64,000 nucleotides of DNA from Schistocephalus solidus (lineage: Eukaryota; Platyhelminthes; Cestoda; Diphyllobothriidea; Diphyllobothriidae): NCBI GenBank assembly GCA_017591395.1, contig WEDG01001386.1:108771-172770 (forward strand), given 5' to 3'. How positions within the stretch are numbered: position 1 is the stretch's first letter; the number at the start of each line of letters is the position of its first letter. The position numbers and the translations under genes were made by a program. The notes under the pieces were generated by a model, which saw nothing but the letters and a program-made list of their open reading frames with translations, did not search any database and was not told where the DNA came from. Below, one piece after another: positions 46,950 through 56,810 of the stretch.

Positions 46950-48200
46950 TGAAACAGTGATCGCCTTTACGTCACCCGATTGGCTACTTTCTTTAGCCAA
47001 ACTATGTCTTAGCACGGAATATAGGGGAAAGAACTCATTAAAAAGCCAAATATAATGGGAGGCCCGTTAACCGTGACTGGTACAGGTCGCGGTTAAAGCA
47101 ATGGTAACCTCCGCGAGAATTTCGACCCCATCGAATTTGACTATGAGGCCTATTCCCACCAAATGGGCCAAAAGTTGAGAGTTTGCGTCCTTTAATCACA
47201 CTGCAACTGCGTGTTCGGCAATTCGCATTTGGAGCATTCTTCGAGTTTTTTTAACGTAGTTGCTTTGCTCGCAACTGCAACAGATCCAATAAACGCTTCC
47301 AGATATTTCTTGCCGTGATGGTGGGTCCTTTGGTCTCATTACTTAACGCCTAATGGATGCCTCCGGCTTCTGTGTGAGAAGGCGGTTGTCGGCCACCGAA
47401 ACGTTTTTGACCCATGAAAACGCTCAATCAAGTGTAAGGGCTGTGCGCTTGTGACGATCGTCACGCTGACTTATGCACCTGTCGACAAAGTTGCGTGGAT
47501 AGCCATTTCCTATGAGCTCCAGTCGATGCTATTGTAAGTCTGCAACGTTGTCTTCCGGTTGGCTTCTGTGCATCTCGGCCAGTCGACATAGCATCCATAC
47601 GCAACCGTGCTTGTGGCTACTTGGGTACTTGTTTTTGTAGTTTCGCTTTTTTGAATGCTTAACTCGTTCGACCACCGCAAGCTTTGTGAAGGACGACAAT
47701 CTCAGTGACCTGCAACTGACTATTATCATCCTCCATCGTTTATTGTGTGTCAGTGAAGACAGTGTTAAGTCGTTCTGGGAACGGTAACACCTGATCCTGT
47801 TCCATGACGACGAGGGTTCGTCCACACACCGAGCAGGAATTTCTGTCTGTGGTGGTGGAAGCTCACCGGCTGTAATTTTTGGAGGCCCACTGATACGAAG
47901 AATCCGGAAATCCATGAATGCATTACTGTTCATTTTACTAGATTGTAAGACGTTTAATACGTCTCAAAACAGAACCTTAGGATCCGAAGGACTTGGACAT
48001 GTGAGAGGCGATTGTCCGTTTCATTGTATTTAGCTTTATAGGAGTTGTTCGCTGGTCTTGACTACCAGATCCTGCGGTTTAGAAGAAAAACCGACAGGAC
48101 ATCAAAAGCTGCTTCCCAGAAGATTAACCCCTTTAATTTCCTCCAAGAACCGTGGTGAAGAATAAAACACGGTGTCCACATAAGTGGTCAGGAACCGGAG
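46950..48200 (-). pseudogene. Penelope-like element remnant 2 (RT end and GIY-YIG)
   Basis: Minus strand. Traces of RT (CPV..., 48110-48050) lead to SSHKHGCVWMLCRLAEMH and PEDNVADLQ, then after a stop ELIGNGYPRNFVDRC, the conserved PLE RT-to-nuclease connection. Then PKDPPSRQEISGSVYWICCSC and NYVKKTRRMLQMRIAEHAVAV, a GIY-YIG nuclease core (GSVYWI for the first motif, an Arg followed by an EH pair), and IVKFDGVEILAEV at 47100. Many stops. It is more complete than remnant 1 and is a separate copy because the C-terminal block occurs in both. Confidence 0.7.
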
Positions 48201-49499
48201 ACAGCAAAACAACCCCCTCGCCGGCCCGCACGTTGGAATGCCTTTGAACGATACCATTGAATGGAATGACTGCATATTATTCAGCTGTGAAGCATTTTTC
48301 TTGTTGGGGTTAGTTTAAATTTCATCTTCAAATCAAAACAGACTTGTTATTTATTATTTAACGAGGAATAATAATGATAATATAACTAAACAAAAATAAA
48401 AATGAACTTTGCAGACCTTAATGATTTCATAGAATCAAGTGACTTTTTTCTACTGATCCTGACAATTGCATACCTATAAAATTACCGATTGAATTTGGGA
48501 CGCAGCCCGAATGATGAAATGAGTAGATATATAAAAAGGTAGGTACGTTGATCAGACATCATGCTGCACTTGGTTCGAGTAGGAGGGAAAATAAATTTTG
48601 AGAAAACCTGTTGTTGTAACATCTTTCAGTATTCGGTATGAGGCTAAGAAGACAAGATCTGAAGGCAGTACACCGAGTACATAAACAAACTTCTGAAAAA
48701 CATTGACCCAATTTATTGAACAAAAATGTGCAGAGATTTGGACATCAGGTTCATGGATATAAAACGCATGCATAAAGAACATCATGAAGAAGATGCGCCT
48801 TCAGACTCAATCTTGTGCCCCGACAGGAAGTCGTATTGTTCCATGCCTCAGTGTTCGAGCGTTAAATCAAAGAAATTGTGATCTTGTAGAGATGGCACTT
48901 GTATGCCTGGCCCAAATGACCATTGCAGCCTCTTTTTGTCTTTGGCAGTACTAATCCTTTAGCGCATATTTTGCTTTAAACGACGGTTAACGGTGCCATG
49001 TGTTCTTACCATATGAATACGCGTTTGTAAATTTTCAACTCGGTTTTGCGTTTCACATGTTTTAAGATTTTCAGGGACCAAAAGTTAAATTCCGTCAACG
49101 GTTTGCAATCTTAAATAACCGGTGGAGAGTAGAAGCTTCCCCACAGGTCAAAGGTGGAGCGTCCATAGGTCACCAAGCTGAAGAGCTCGGTCGAAAAGGA
49201 TGACCAAAACCCCTTCTGTATTTAGAAGCTAAGAAAATGTGTGCCCCGTGTGTCGATTCTTATGCAGTGAACGATTTTACCGAGTGATAATCTCCTTGGC
49301 TCTGCCTGCAATGGGTCGAATTAATGCAGGTACCGTAAAGGACAGCTGGCGGATGAATGTGGGGGGCGGGGGCGGTGGAGTGAGAAACGCAGAGCGAGAG
49401 AGCGAGGTACAAGAGAAAGTTTTTCGTTTCTGGCGTGACTAATTTTGAGCTAAATATTGGTCTATTTCTGCGCATTCTCGTAAGGCGTTATCGCACAAA
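48201..49499. other. Unassigned spacer
   Basis: No gene recognised. A G-rich 67-residue frame at 49239-49442 has a poly-Gly run from simple sequence and is not supported as a gene. Confidence 0.4.
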
Positions 49500-49601
49500 A
49501 TCAGTATCAGTATCAGTATATTTGAGGGAGATGTAGGCAAGTCACCTTTGAATTCCCTATTTGTACATGCAAGTTGTGGTATCAAAAAAATAGTATCTCG
49601 A

Positions 49602-49622
49602 TATGTTGGCGAGGCCAACATA
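49602..49622. repeat. Perfect 9-bp hairpin
   Basis: TATGTTGGC, loop GAG, GCCAACATA. It lies at the left border of the foreign segment. Confidence 0.8.
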
Positions 49623-50110
49623 GTGGAACATAGTTTAAAAAAAGCAGACAATGAAAAAAAAATCCCGGTGATATTTAGGAGAAAAAAATGTTGCCCTTGG
49701 AGGGGGGGGGGGGGGGTTCAACGGGGGCATTTCGGAGGTCACATGAATCAGCCAGATTCTCCTTTGCTGATTGCAGAGTCCGTTGAGGGATTTCAAAGGC
49801 GGAAATATATGTCCAGATCATCCTCGGTCCATTGCGTTTCGAACAAAGGGAGAACGTTCATAAACCTCATGGACGACGGTCGCCAGGTCCAGCTGATGCG
49901 AATACTCACTGTGTCACCAAAGTGTGCAAATAAGTTAAGCAACGAAGACCTCGAGGACCCCAGCATGAGAATAATGGGAGAATGCAAGCCCTCGAACGAA
50001 AATAACAAACATAAAGAAATGTTACTCAAATATAGCTAGTAGTATCATAAATGCCTTATTTTATGACGTCACACTTGCAGCTTTCAGTTAGTGTTGTAGC
50101 TCGCACCATT
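49605..50110 (+). other. Foreign segment in the LINE D 3' UTR, with an ORF
   Basis: In LINEs C and H the 3' UTR is about 120 bp; here it is about 580 bp. UTR homology resumes only left of 49605. The extra DNA carries a plus-strand frame (49548-50039, 163 residues), opposite to the LINE, with KGRTFINLMDDGRQVQL and CANKLSNEDLEDPSMRI, which I do not recognise. It includes 15 consecutive G (49702-49716). An ATCGATATA-like word occurs at both borders (about 49593-49605 and 50111-50119). Confidence 0.55.
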
Positions 50111-51530
50111 ATATCGATCTAACTTTCGCTTAAAAACCTCCAAGGAGTCCAATATAACAACATCCAGAGGAAGACTATTCCAAGCTTCAACTACTCTTTT
50201 GGTGAAGAAATACTTCCGAGTGTCTAGTCTTGCGAGAGGATGACCTCTCAAGTTCGTTGTTTTTACTAACTCGAAGAAATCCCCTGGGACGAGACAACAG
50301 TCCTGGACGCGTAGTATGCGGAATGTTAGTATCAGGTCCCCCCGAAGCTGTCTATAGTGCAAGGGAAAGAGATTGAGACTCAACAGCCGTGTTTCATAAG
50401 GCTGTGAGCCATGGCCAAGGACAAGTTTGGTTGCTCGCCTTTGGACCTTTTCGAGGATGTTGATGTCCTTCGCCGCCCAGGGTCTCCAAGCTTGGATAGC
50501 GGACTCCAACTGTGGCCGCACGAATGTTCCGAAGACTTTAGCTAAGCAGTCGGTAGTGAAGGCTGCAAAAGCTCGTTTAACGAGGTACAGAATCGACATG
50601 GCTGACTTCGCTACCTTTGCGCAATGTGGGGAGGGTTTAAGCGAGGGCGTGATCCAGACTCCAAGGTCCTTTTGGACATCCACTTCTTTCAATGGAATGC
50701 CAATTAGACTGTAAACCGTATGGTTCGAAGGATTGCTTTTCCCGACTCGTATAATGTTGCACTTGCTCTCATTAAACGGCAAGAGCCAGTCATTTGACCA
50801 TTACTGGAGTCGATTTAAGTTTGCCTGCAAGTTCTCTTCATCAGCCGCAGTTTGAATGACGTGCCAAAGTTTGAGATCATCGGCAAACATGGCAAAATCG
50901 CAGTCCAGTTCGTTGGCACAATCGTTGATGTAGACAATGAACAGTATAGGGCCGAGAACAGAGCCTTGGGGAACACCACTCTCAACCTCAACTTTGGTCG
51001 ACTGTTTGTCGCTGATATGGACAGTTTGTGAGCGGCCAGTTAAGAAGTTTTCTATCCGTGTCAGAAGTCTACCTCTTTCGCCTATGCGGTTGAGTTTATA
51101 AAGAAGGCAGTGGTGCGGCACGCTATCAAAAGCCTTTTTGAAGTCTATATAGACTGCGTACATCGTATTTTCACTATCGACCGCTTCAGTCCAACGTTCT
51201 AAACAGTTGAGCAAATTTGTGACGCAGGATCTACCTCTACGGAAACCGTGCTGAGCTTTGGATAGCAGATTGTTATGTTCGAAGAACTGCATTAGTTGTT
51301 GCGTAATTATTTTTCCATGATTTTGCAGCAAACTGAAGTTAGGCTGACCGGTCGATAATTTTTTGCAGAGACCCGGCTTCCACCCTTATAAAGCAGCGTA
51401 ATCCATGCGGATTTCCAGTCGGCTGGTAGACTTCCGGTCTGGAAGGATGTTTGGAAAAGCGTAGAGAGTGGTTTTACCAACTCTCTCGCGAGCTCCTTCA
51501 ACAGCTTGGCAGGTACTTCATCGGGACCCA
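50084..51530 (-). pseudogene. LINE D reverse transcriptase and C-terminal region
   Basis: Reads DEVPAKLLKELARELVKPL, LPADWKSAWITLLYKGG, NYRPVSLTSVCCKIMEK, a frameshift at 51307-51331, AQHGFRRGRSCVTNLL, MYAVYIDFKKAFDSVPHH, SGVPQGSVLGPILFIVYIND and MFADDLKLWH. One TAG follows NRLQ at about 50801, then the thumb VDVQKDLGVWITP and C-terminal QLESAIQAWRPW and FFTKRVVEAWNSLPL, ending at 50084. All catalytic residues are intact. Only one frameshift and one stop affect this part. Confidence 0.92.
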
Positions 51531-51953
51531 GAGACTAAGATTCCTTTAACCCCACAAGTTCCTTGAGGACAGTAGTCTCGGTGAAATTAACAGTCTCGAC
51601 TATTGTATCCACTTCGAAGCCATCGGTAGGGTGATCGTATCTCGTTTTCTTTGTGAAAACCGACTGGAAAAATTCCGAAAGATGATCAGCCTTCGCACCA
51701 TCTTCAGTTAGGTCTATGCCCTCGGTTGTCCTCAGCAGGGGGTATCGGATCCTTGTTCCGTGTATTCTGCCTGAGGTAACCGTACAACAGTTTCGGATTC
51801 ACGGTGGCCCGGTTCAGCAGATCCACTTCGAAAGCCTGTCTTGCTCTAAAAATAAGGCCCTTGACCCAATTTCTCTGCATTTTGTACGCATTTAGAAATG
51901 CAGGAGTTCCGTCCATAAGCGATTTTTTCCACAATCTCCGCTTTTTGTTAACT
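51531..51953 (-). pseudogene. LINE D endonuclease-RT linker
   Basis: A 101-residue frame (52009-51704) with LKFEVNKKRRLWKKSLMDG, FLNAYKMQRNWVKGLIFRAR and KLLYGYLRQNTRNKDPIPP, then after a shift LSEFFQSVFTKK and VLKELVGLKES. This is the conserved linker with the ...IPPL... block common to CR1 ORF2. Confidence 0.75.
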
Positions 51954-52919
51954 TCAAATTTTAAGGCCTGCGTAAGCCATCGCAGTCTGTTGGTTAACCA
52001 CTTTCTCAAAATTGGACAGTGATTTTCGATATCTATGCAGTATGTCCTTGAACGTTTCCCAGTCTTTGGTTATGTTTCCAACGAATAAAGGTTCCCACTG
52101 AGTGCGCATGATTTCAGCCCTCATTCCACCGAAATCGCCTTGCCATATATTCCTTCTGATTGTTCTGGGTTTTGCTGGTATAGAAGATAGTGAGTACTCC
52201 CATCGCAGTACCACGTGGTCACTTTTGCCTCGCGGCGGTAGACATGACACTTCGTCGATGCTGTCATGCGACTTCGTGAGAACTATGTCCAGGCAATTGG
52301 CCTGTTGTCCTTCGCACACCCTGGTTTGAAAAGTGACGCGCTGTGTGAGACGTAGCTTTAGCGTCGTGCTCAGAAAACAACTGTCAAAGGCTAGATCAGA
52401 ACTATGTGCACAGGTCGAGCTGCAGTCGATGTGAGGCGCATTGAAGTCACCCATGATCAGGATAACCAACCGTGTAGCAATCTTTTCAAGCTCCTCTAGC
52501 AGGTTAGCATCGGCTACGGGGTCTCTTCTCGGTGGGCGGAAGACTGTCAGGACATCTAGACTTGATGTACCTGGCACTTTGACGGATAGCCATATCGCCT
52601 CGGAAGTAGACGCGAGCTTATAAGTTTTGTCTAAAACTGTATGTTCGCTTTTCACGTATGTGAGTACGCCACCTCCTTTACGCTCTTTCCTGTCTTTTCT
52701 AAAAAGTTGGTAGCCAGCCATAGTTACCTTTCGGTCGTCCACGATTTGGGACAACCAAGTTTCTGTTAGGGAAACTAAATCTGGAGAGAGATCGCAGACA
52801 TGAATCTTAAGCTCGTCGAGCTTCGATAATATACTCTGTGCATTGGTGTACAGGAATGTTAGTTTGCGGTATGCTCGGAAAGTGCTAACAGTTGGCACGA
52901 GCCTCTGTTTACTGGGCAA
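51954..52919 (-). CDS. LINE D ORF2 endonuclease domain (open frame, 321 aa)
   Basis: The nuclease that nicks target DNA for LINE insertion. An unbroken frame starting at an ATG at 52919 contains LTFLYTNAQSILSKL (residues about 23-37), SLTETWL (catalytic Glu), RKERKGGGVLTYVK, VFRPPRRDP, VILIMGDFNAPHID (Asp, Asn), NCLDIVLT and RGKSDHVVLRWEY (Asp-His). All catalytic residues are present, making it the best preserved domain in the window. The frame shifts to the linker at 52009-51954, so full ORF2 is broken. The ATG at 52919 is a plausible ORF2 start because it precedes the first conserved block by about 20 residues. Confidence 0.85.
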   Translation of the reverse strand: MPSKQRLVPTVSTFRAYRKLTFLYTNAQSILSKLDELKIHVCDLSPDLVSLTETWLSQIVDDRKVTMAGYQLFRKDRKERKGGGVLTYVKSEHTVLDKTYKLASTSEAIWLSVKVPGTSSLDVLTVFRPPRRDPVADANLLEELEKIATRLVILIMGDFNAPHIDCSSTCAHSSDLAFDSCFLSTTLKLRLTQRVTFQTRVCEGQQANCLDIVLTKSHDSIDEVSCLPPRGKSDHVVLRWEYSLSSIPAKPRTIRRNIWQGDFGGMRAEIMRTQWEPLFVGNITKDWETFKDILHRYRKSLSNFEKVVNQQTAMAYAGLKI

Positions 52920-52929
52920 ACTTCGTGGT

Positions 52930-54000
52930 AATCCGGAACGGAACTCTCTAGGAAGAGAACAACAGACGATGGATCACTTGGTTGTTGTAAATAACCAAAT
53001 TTGTTTCCCCCTCGCTGAGCCGCCGTCTTAGTTCGATGACAAGTTGATGGCGTTTGTTCCCGCTCCGCAGGTGAGAAGTCCTGTTGAAAAAAAACTCCAG
53101 GGTCTGAGTTTTGTAACTTAAAGCGCCTCGACAGAATGAGACTTACTTCCTGGTTACTGGTCAAGGTAACTTTAAGAGGCTTAGGACATGTTGATTCAGA
53201 TTGGCTTTCGGGCCGTTTTCTATGTCGGAAGGCTATTTTCCAGTTCAATCGACGTATTAGGTTCCAGCATATTGTTCAGGAGTTCACGAAAGTGGTTCAT
53301 GTCTTCAGAATATCGGTCTCCTGGAGTCGCTGCTTTTGATTCAGGTAGTCCCTGTATTATGAAACTTTTTTTTGTAATTGGCATTTTCTGTAACTACGAC
53401 GCTGTCTTCCACTATCTGGTGGGAAGGTTTCACGTTGCGCACTGGTGATGATAAAGGGGATGCTGATTGGCTATGTGTTGGCTTGGATCCGGTTATTTTT
53501 GGTTTCGGTAAATTCCACAGGTTCGACAATTTTGAATCGCAGGTGGTAGTTTCGGTTGGGGAATCGATTCCAATGCTTGTGCGTGGTGTGAGAAGCTCAG
53601 TAGTTCCTGTGGAGGACAAGGCAATGGTCAAAGTGCCGTGTTCGAGGATTTTTGAGGAATCTTTTAAAGTCTGTTGTCCATTGGCTTTTTCCTTCTTGGT
53701 GTCAGTTTTGCGTTTTTGACGTTTTTTTGTTTTAGGCGGACTATTTTTGTCTTGCGCCGTTGGTACTTGTTTTTCGGTAGCCGTAGCAGCTGTTGAAGTT
53801 GTTGTTGGGATACCCTTTGATCGAGTATCAATGATTTTGCTTCTGGTAAGTCGATCAGTGGACTCCCGAGTGGCATCTACTGCTTTAGAGGTGCCTTTTA
53901 GCGCAGTTTTTATTTGTCTTATCTCATCCTCGAGCTGGTTTAGCTTCATGGACAGTTTATGACAGCCTCCACAAATGGCAGTGTTGTCAATGGCGTGCAT
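52930..54000 (-). pseudogene. LINE D ORF1: CxxC/coiled-coil protein
   Basis: Starts most plausibly at the ATG at 54000: MHAIDNTAICGGCHKLSMKL, then QLEDEIRQIKTALKG (coiled coil), a long Lys/Thr/Ser-rich linker (KNSPPKTKKRQKRKT) and, after frameshifts near 53341 and 53110, PKPLKVTLTSNQEVSLILSR and FKLQNSDPGVFFQQDFSPAE with HQLVIELRRRLSEGE. The last block is the RRM-like C-terminal domain shared by all ORF1s here. A methionine at 54063 gives a longer frame that runs into the tRNA-like sequence, so I prefer 54000. Confidence 0.75.
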
Positions 54001-54027
54001 ATTAATTTGAGAGAGCGCTCGCCACCG

Positions 54028-54100
54028 TAATGAGGTGGTCGAGTGGAAAGCGAGCGCTGCCATCGCGTTGGTGGTCGCGAGTTCAATCCCGGCTTGCGAG
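54028..54100 (+). repeat. tRNA-like head abutting LINE D
   Basis: A box GTGGTCGAGTGGAAAGCG (54035-54052) and B box GAGTTCAATCCC (54079-54090), Ser/Leu class. It begins within about 30 bp of the inferred ORF1 start of LINE D, in opposite orientation. The acceptor ends do not pair. Confidence 0.55.
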
Positions 54101-54365
54101 ATGACTTTTTGAATTCTTGTGTGGTGACCTAAAGAAGTAACGGGTGGCTAGGTGTAGGTTTACACTATCAGCGCTTTTACTCAAGGTGTATATAAATTAT
54201 CTACTCCGCCTTTTTTGCAAATTAATGAAATCCCCCGAACGTTCTTAACTACTTCTGCTAGTGGAAGTTGTTAAAAGTATTTCTTATAACGAGTTACTCG
54301 ATATAAATTGCACAATCAAGTTAGACAGAATATGGATAATGAACGACTCAGTCTGTTTGGTAGAT

Positions 54366-54592
54366 ACTCCTCAGAAAGCCTGACGAGCAGTTAAAGCCTG
54401 GATTGGACTGGTAGGTTGTGTAGGCCAGCCAAGATTTCCGGCAGGTTGCTCTATTTGGAGAACTGTCCTAGTTGAAAAAAGTTCTCAGAAACCCTGGAGA
54501 GCCGTCAGAGAATGGATTGGACTGGTAGGTTATGTAGGCCAAGACAGTTCTCGATTTGGAGAACTCTCCTGGTCAAACTGTGAGGGTATCGA
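54366..54592 (+). repeat. 114-bp tandem repeat, two units, with hairpin
   Basis: CTCAGAAA recurs at 54370 and 54484, and GGATTGGACTGGTAGGTT at 54400 and 54514, a 114-bp period. Unit 2 holds a perfect hairpin, AGTTCTC (54546-54552) and GAGAACT (54559-54565) with a 6-base loop; in unit 1 the left arm is degraded. No coding frame is shared. Confidence 0.75.
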
Positions 54593-56569
54593 AGGCAACT
54601 GGGCGGAAGATTCAATTAATTGACACAATAATTTGAACCAATTAATGTCTGTGGACTGATTGTTTCAGTGCAAAGACTCGATTAAATTCGGTCTTCTTGT
54701 TGCTCGAAAATTCAAACCGCGTGGCAACCGTTCAGGTTCAGTAGTTACTGATCTCAAAATATGTCATATTTGTCTAGTTTTGTTGCTGATAGCAGGTGAG
54801 CTCGGAGTGAAATGTGATAAAGTCAGCTTTAGTATGCCAACCTAGGTCGACTGCGCCGTTAATTTGTTTATGGCGGCTTACTAAGCACATAAAGCCTCTC
54901 TTAGAAGGCGTGCATACCTAAAGGCTAGACATTTTTACTAAGGGAGGAAAACTGAGTCTTTGATTACTGATAGCCATGATGTAAGTTTATAACCGTGTTA
55001 TCGGACTGCCGATTGGTGGCACTTCGAAGACGGATACTCATTTTCTTTTTCTTATTAATTTCAATTTGAACAGTCATTCGTCCGATATTACGGGGATGTG
55101 TACCAAGTACACGCGTCGATCTCAAATTTCTGTGAAGAAGTATATGTATATATTAAGGCATATTAACCCTGTTAACGTGTTTCTATATTTAAATGCTTCA
55201 ATAATCATTCAAACCCTTTTATAATCCTTAAAAATCTTTCTGAGTCTCTGACAAACGCTTTTTGTACAGTTAACAATCTATTGTAACTGTCAACTGAACA
55301 CAATAAGAATAAAATATAAAAATCCCGCAAAATATCTAGTCCACAAATAGCAAATCGCAAAATAAAGAGAAATTACAGTACTTGGTTTCGAGAAACGATA
55401 TTTGCGGATAAAAATATGTTTCGGTAACTATTATCTTGCTGATTGTTTTATATCAGGTCATTAAATCTCTCCATCAATTTGTAATTGAAGCTTTTACTAC
55501 AACAATATAAACACCAACAATAAATGCATTCAGGCAACATCAGGGCAAAGAGGAGTAGTTATAAAGATGGTGCTTCTTGCTTTGTGATTATTGACCTAAT
55601 GCGACTGCCTGCGAGGCTTTGAACTTGAATTTTCAAGCAAAAAGGCACGAACATATCTTAAACATAGGTCGTTGAAATGATTTTGTATGATTAAAACTCT
55701 CTGTGCTGGCAGTATTATGCCACTGAAACAGGTATTAAAACAGGGCGACTGCCACCATTGCGTAAACACACCTCTAGAAAGTTCAGAAATGCTCGATACA
55801 GGTAAAAAAGGTATTTAAATTAACCGGAAAACTTCGCAGTTAAACTGTCTTTTCAAATAAATTGCTATTGATATTTACAATCCAGCGCACATTTGGCTAC
55901 AACCTTCACATAGCTCTAATTGGCTTAGTTTTTTTAAATTAGTTTAAAAATTTCATTGAAATAAGAACAAGGAATAAATAAAAAATAACCTTGGTGTCAC
56001 AGTGCGCAGCCCGCCATGTGGTCACATTCAGTGCCGAATTCAGACACGACTGCAATTTCGACCTTTTGAGCAGGTTACTCGAACTGCCGATAACAAATTA
56101 ACCATCAACAAGCACACTTTTTTAATTCTGAAATCTGTGATCAATGAGAGACCTTTTTATCTAACTCTGATTAAAATTTAAACCTTCAGGGTAGCCAAAA
56201 ATTCAAAAAAGAAACAGAAGAAATCGAATACCAAATCTTGCATCTTTCCTTAAATTTTGGTAGAATATGAATATTTTTCCTATTTTGCATACTGTTTGAG
56301 GGCTTTTATAAGCCATAAGATGCGCTCAAAGGTAACTTTCCTACGGATTCTAGAGTCCTCTTTGTGTTATCTAGATACTATACATTTTTTTCTTTTCTCA
56401 TGTTTGTTGCTTTTTAATGCTTACGTTTGTTGCACCTATCAACCACTGATCTGCAAGCCACGTCGTATTCTTTACTTTTATGTATCAGCATCATACCACA
56501 CTGTATATGCGCTGAACAAACCCGATCAGGGCTCGGTTTATGTATTCGTTCGACGCCACCTTTCTTGCT
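54593..56569. other. Two kilobases of AT-rich spacer
   Basis: No gene recognised. The 105-residue plus frame at 56257-56574 is hydrophobic and has no motif. Confidence 0.4.
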
Positions 56570-56810
56570 TGTGAGTGAGTGAGTGAGTGCAAGATAGAAC
56601 GGGACAAGTAAGTTCTCTAAGCGATCGGTGAGCATTAATCAACGAATGCCAATACTCCTGATCTCACGTAAAAAAACAACGAGACCATGGCGCAGTGGTT
56701 TAAATCGACGGGCTTCAAATCTACAGGTCGCTGCTTCAAGCCTCAGCTTTCGCAATGCCTGGCTGGCTGATGAAAGCTAATGAGTCAGAAAGGGCCTTTC
56801 CAGCCTTCCT
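56570..56810 (+). repeat. SINE-like unit: leader, tRNA-like head, hammerhead fold
   Basis: A GTGA run (56571-56589), then a leader with GCGATCGGTGAGC (56621-56633) shared with 44693, then a tRNA-like stretch with A box TGGCGCAGTGG (56688-56698) and a B-box-like GCTTCAAGCCT (56733-56743), then a hammerhead-like fold at 56761-56805. The order tRNA-like promoter then hammerhead matches schistosome Sm-alpha SINEs as I know them. It would be transcribed by Pol III and moved by enzymes of other elements. Confidence 0.6.
56761..56805 (+). ncRNA. Type I hammerhead ribozyme-like fold, probably degenerate
   Basis: Stem I GGCTGG (56761-56766) pairs perfectly with CCAGCC (56800-56805). The core CTGATGA (56767-56773) and GAAA (56788-56791) are exact. 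Helix III is minimal: A56791-T56798, G56792-T56797, loop GGCC. Position 17 is T56799, so cleavage would fall between 56799 and 56800. Helix II is weak: three pairs (G56776-T56785, C56777-G56784, T56778-A56783) with the usual G10.1-C11.1 pair replaced by an A/A mismatch. The layout with a tiny helix III is that of metazoan retroelement hammerheads; this copy is likely slow or dead. Confidence 0.6.

Larger units (their letters stand above)
49500..54020 (-). mobile_element. LINE D: near full-length CR1/Jockey-like element
   Basis: Minus strand, about 4.5 kb, with ORF1, an intact-looking endonuclease frame, RT and C-terminal region. The 3' end has three ATACTG repeats (49500-49520), the same tail as C and H, and ORF2 aligns best with those, but it is a distinct subfamily. 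About 500 bp of unrelated sequence lies in the 3' UTR. Confidence 0.92.

Noticed and set aside
49239..49442. Small glycine-rich ORF
   Set aside because: The poly-Gly comes from a GGGGGCGGGGGCGG simple run; frames on both strands overlap.
53378..53962. Plus-strand frames of 113 and 71 residues over LINE D ORF1
   Set aside because: Antisense shadows of a Lys/Thr-rich ORF1 linker.
54035..54100. Functional tRNA-Ser/Leu gene
   Set aside because: A and B boxes are good but acceptor and anticodon stems do not fold.
56688..56745. Possible tRNA with a TCA anticodon (selenocysteine-like reading)
   Set aside because: No acceptor pairing and a poor B box; it is better explained as a SINE head.
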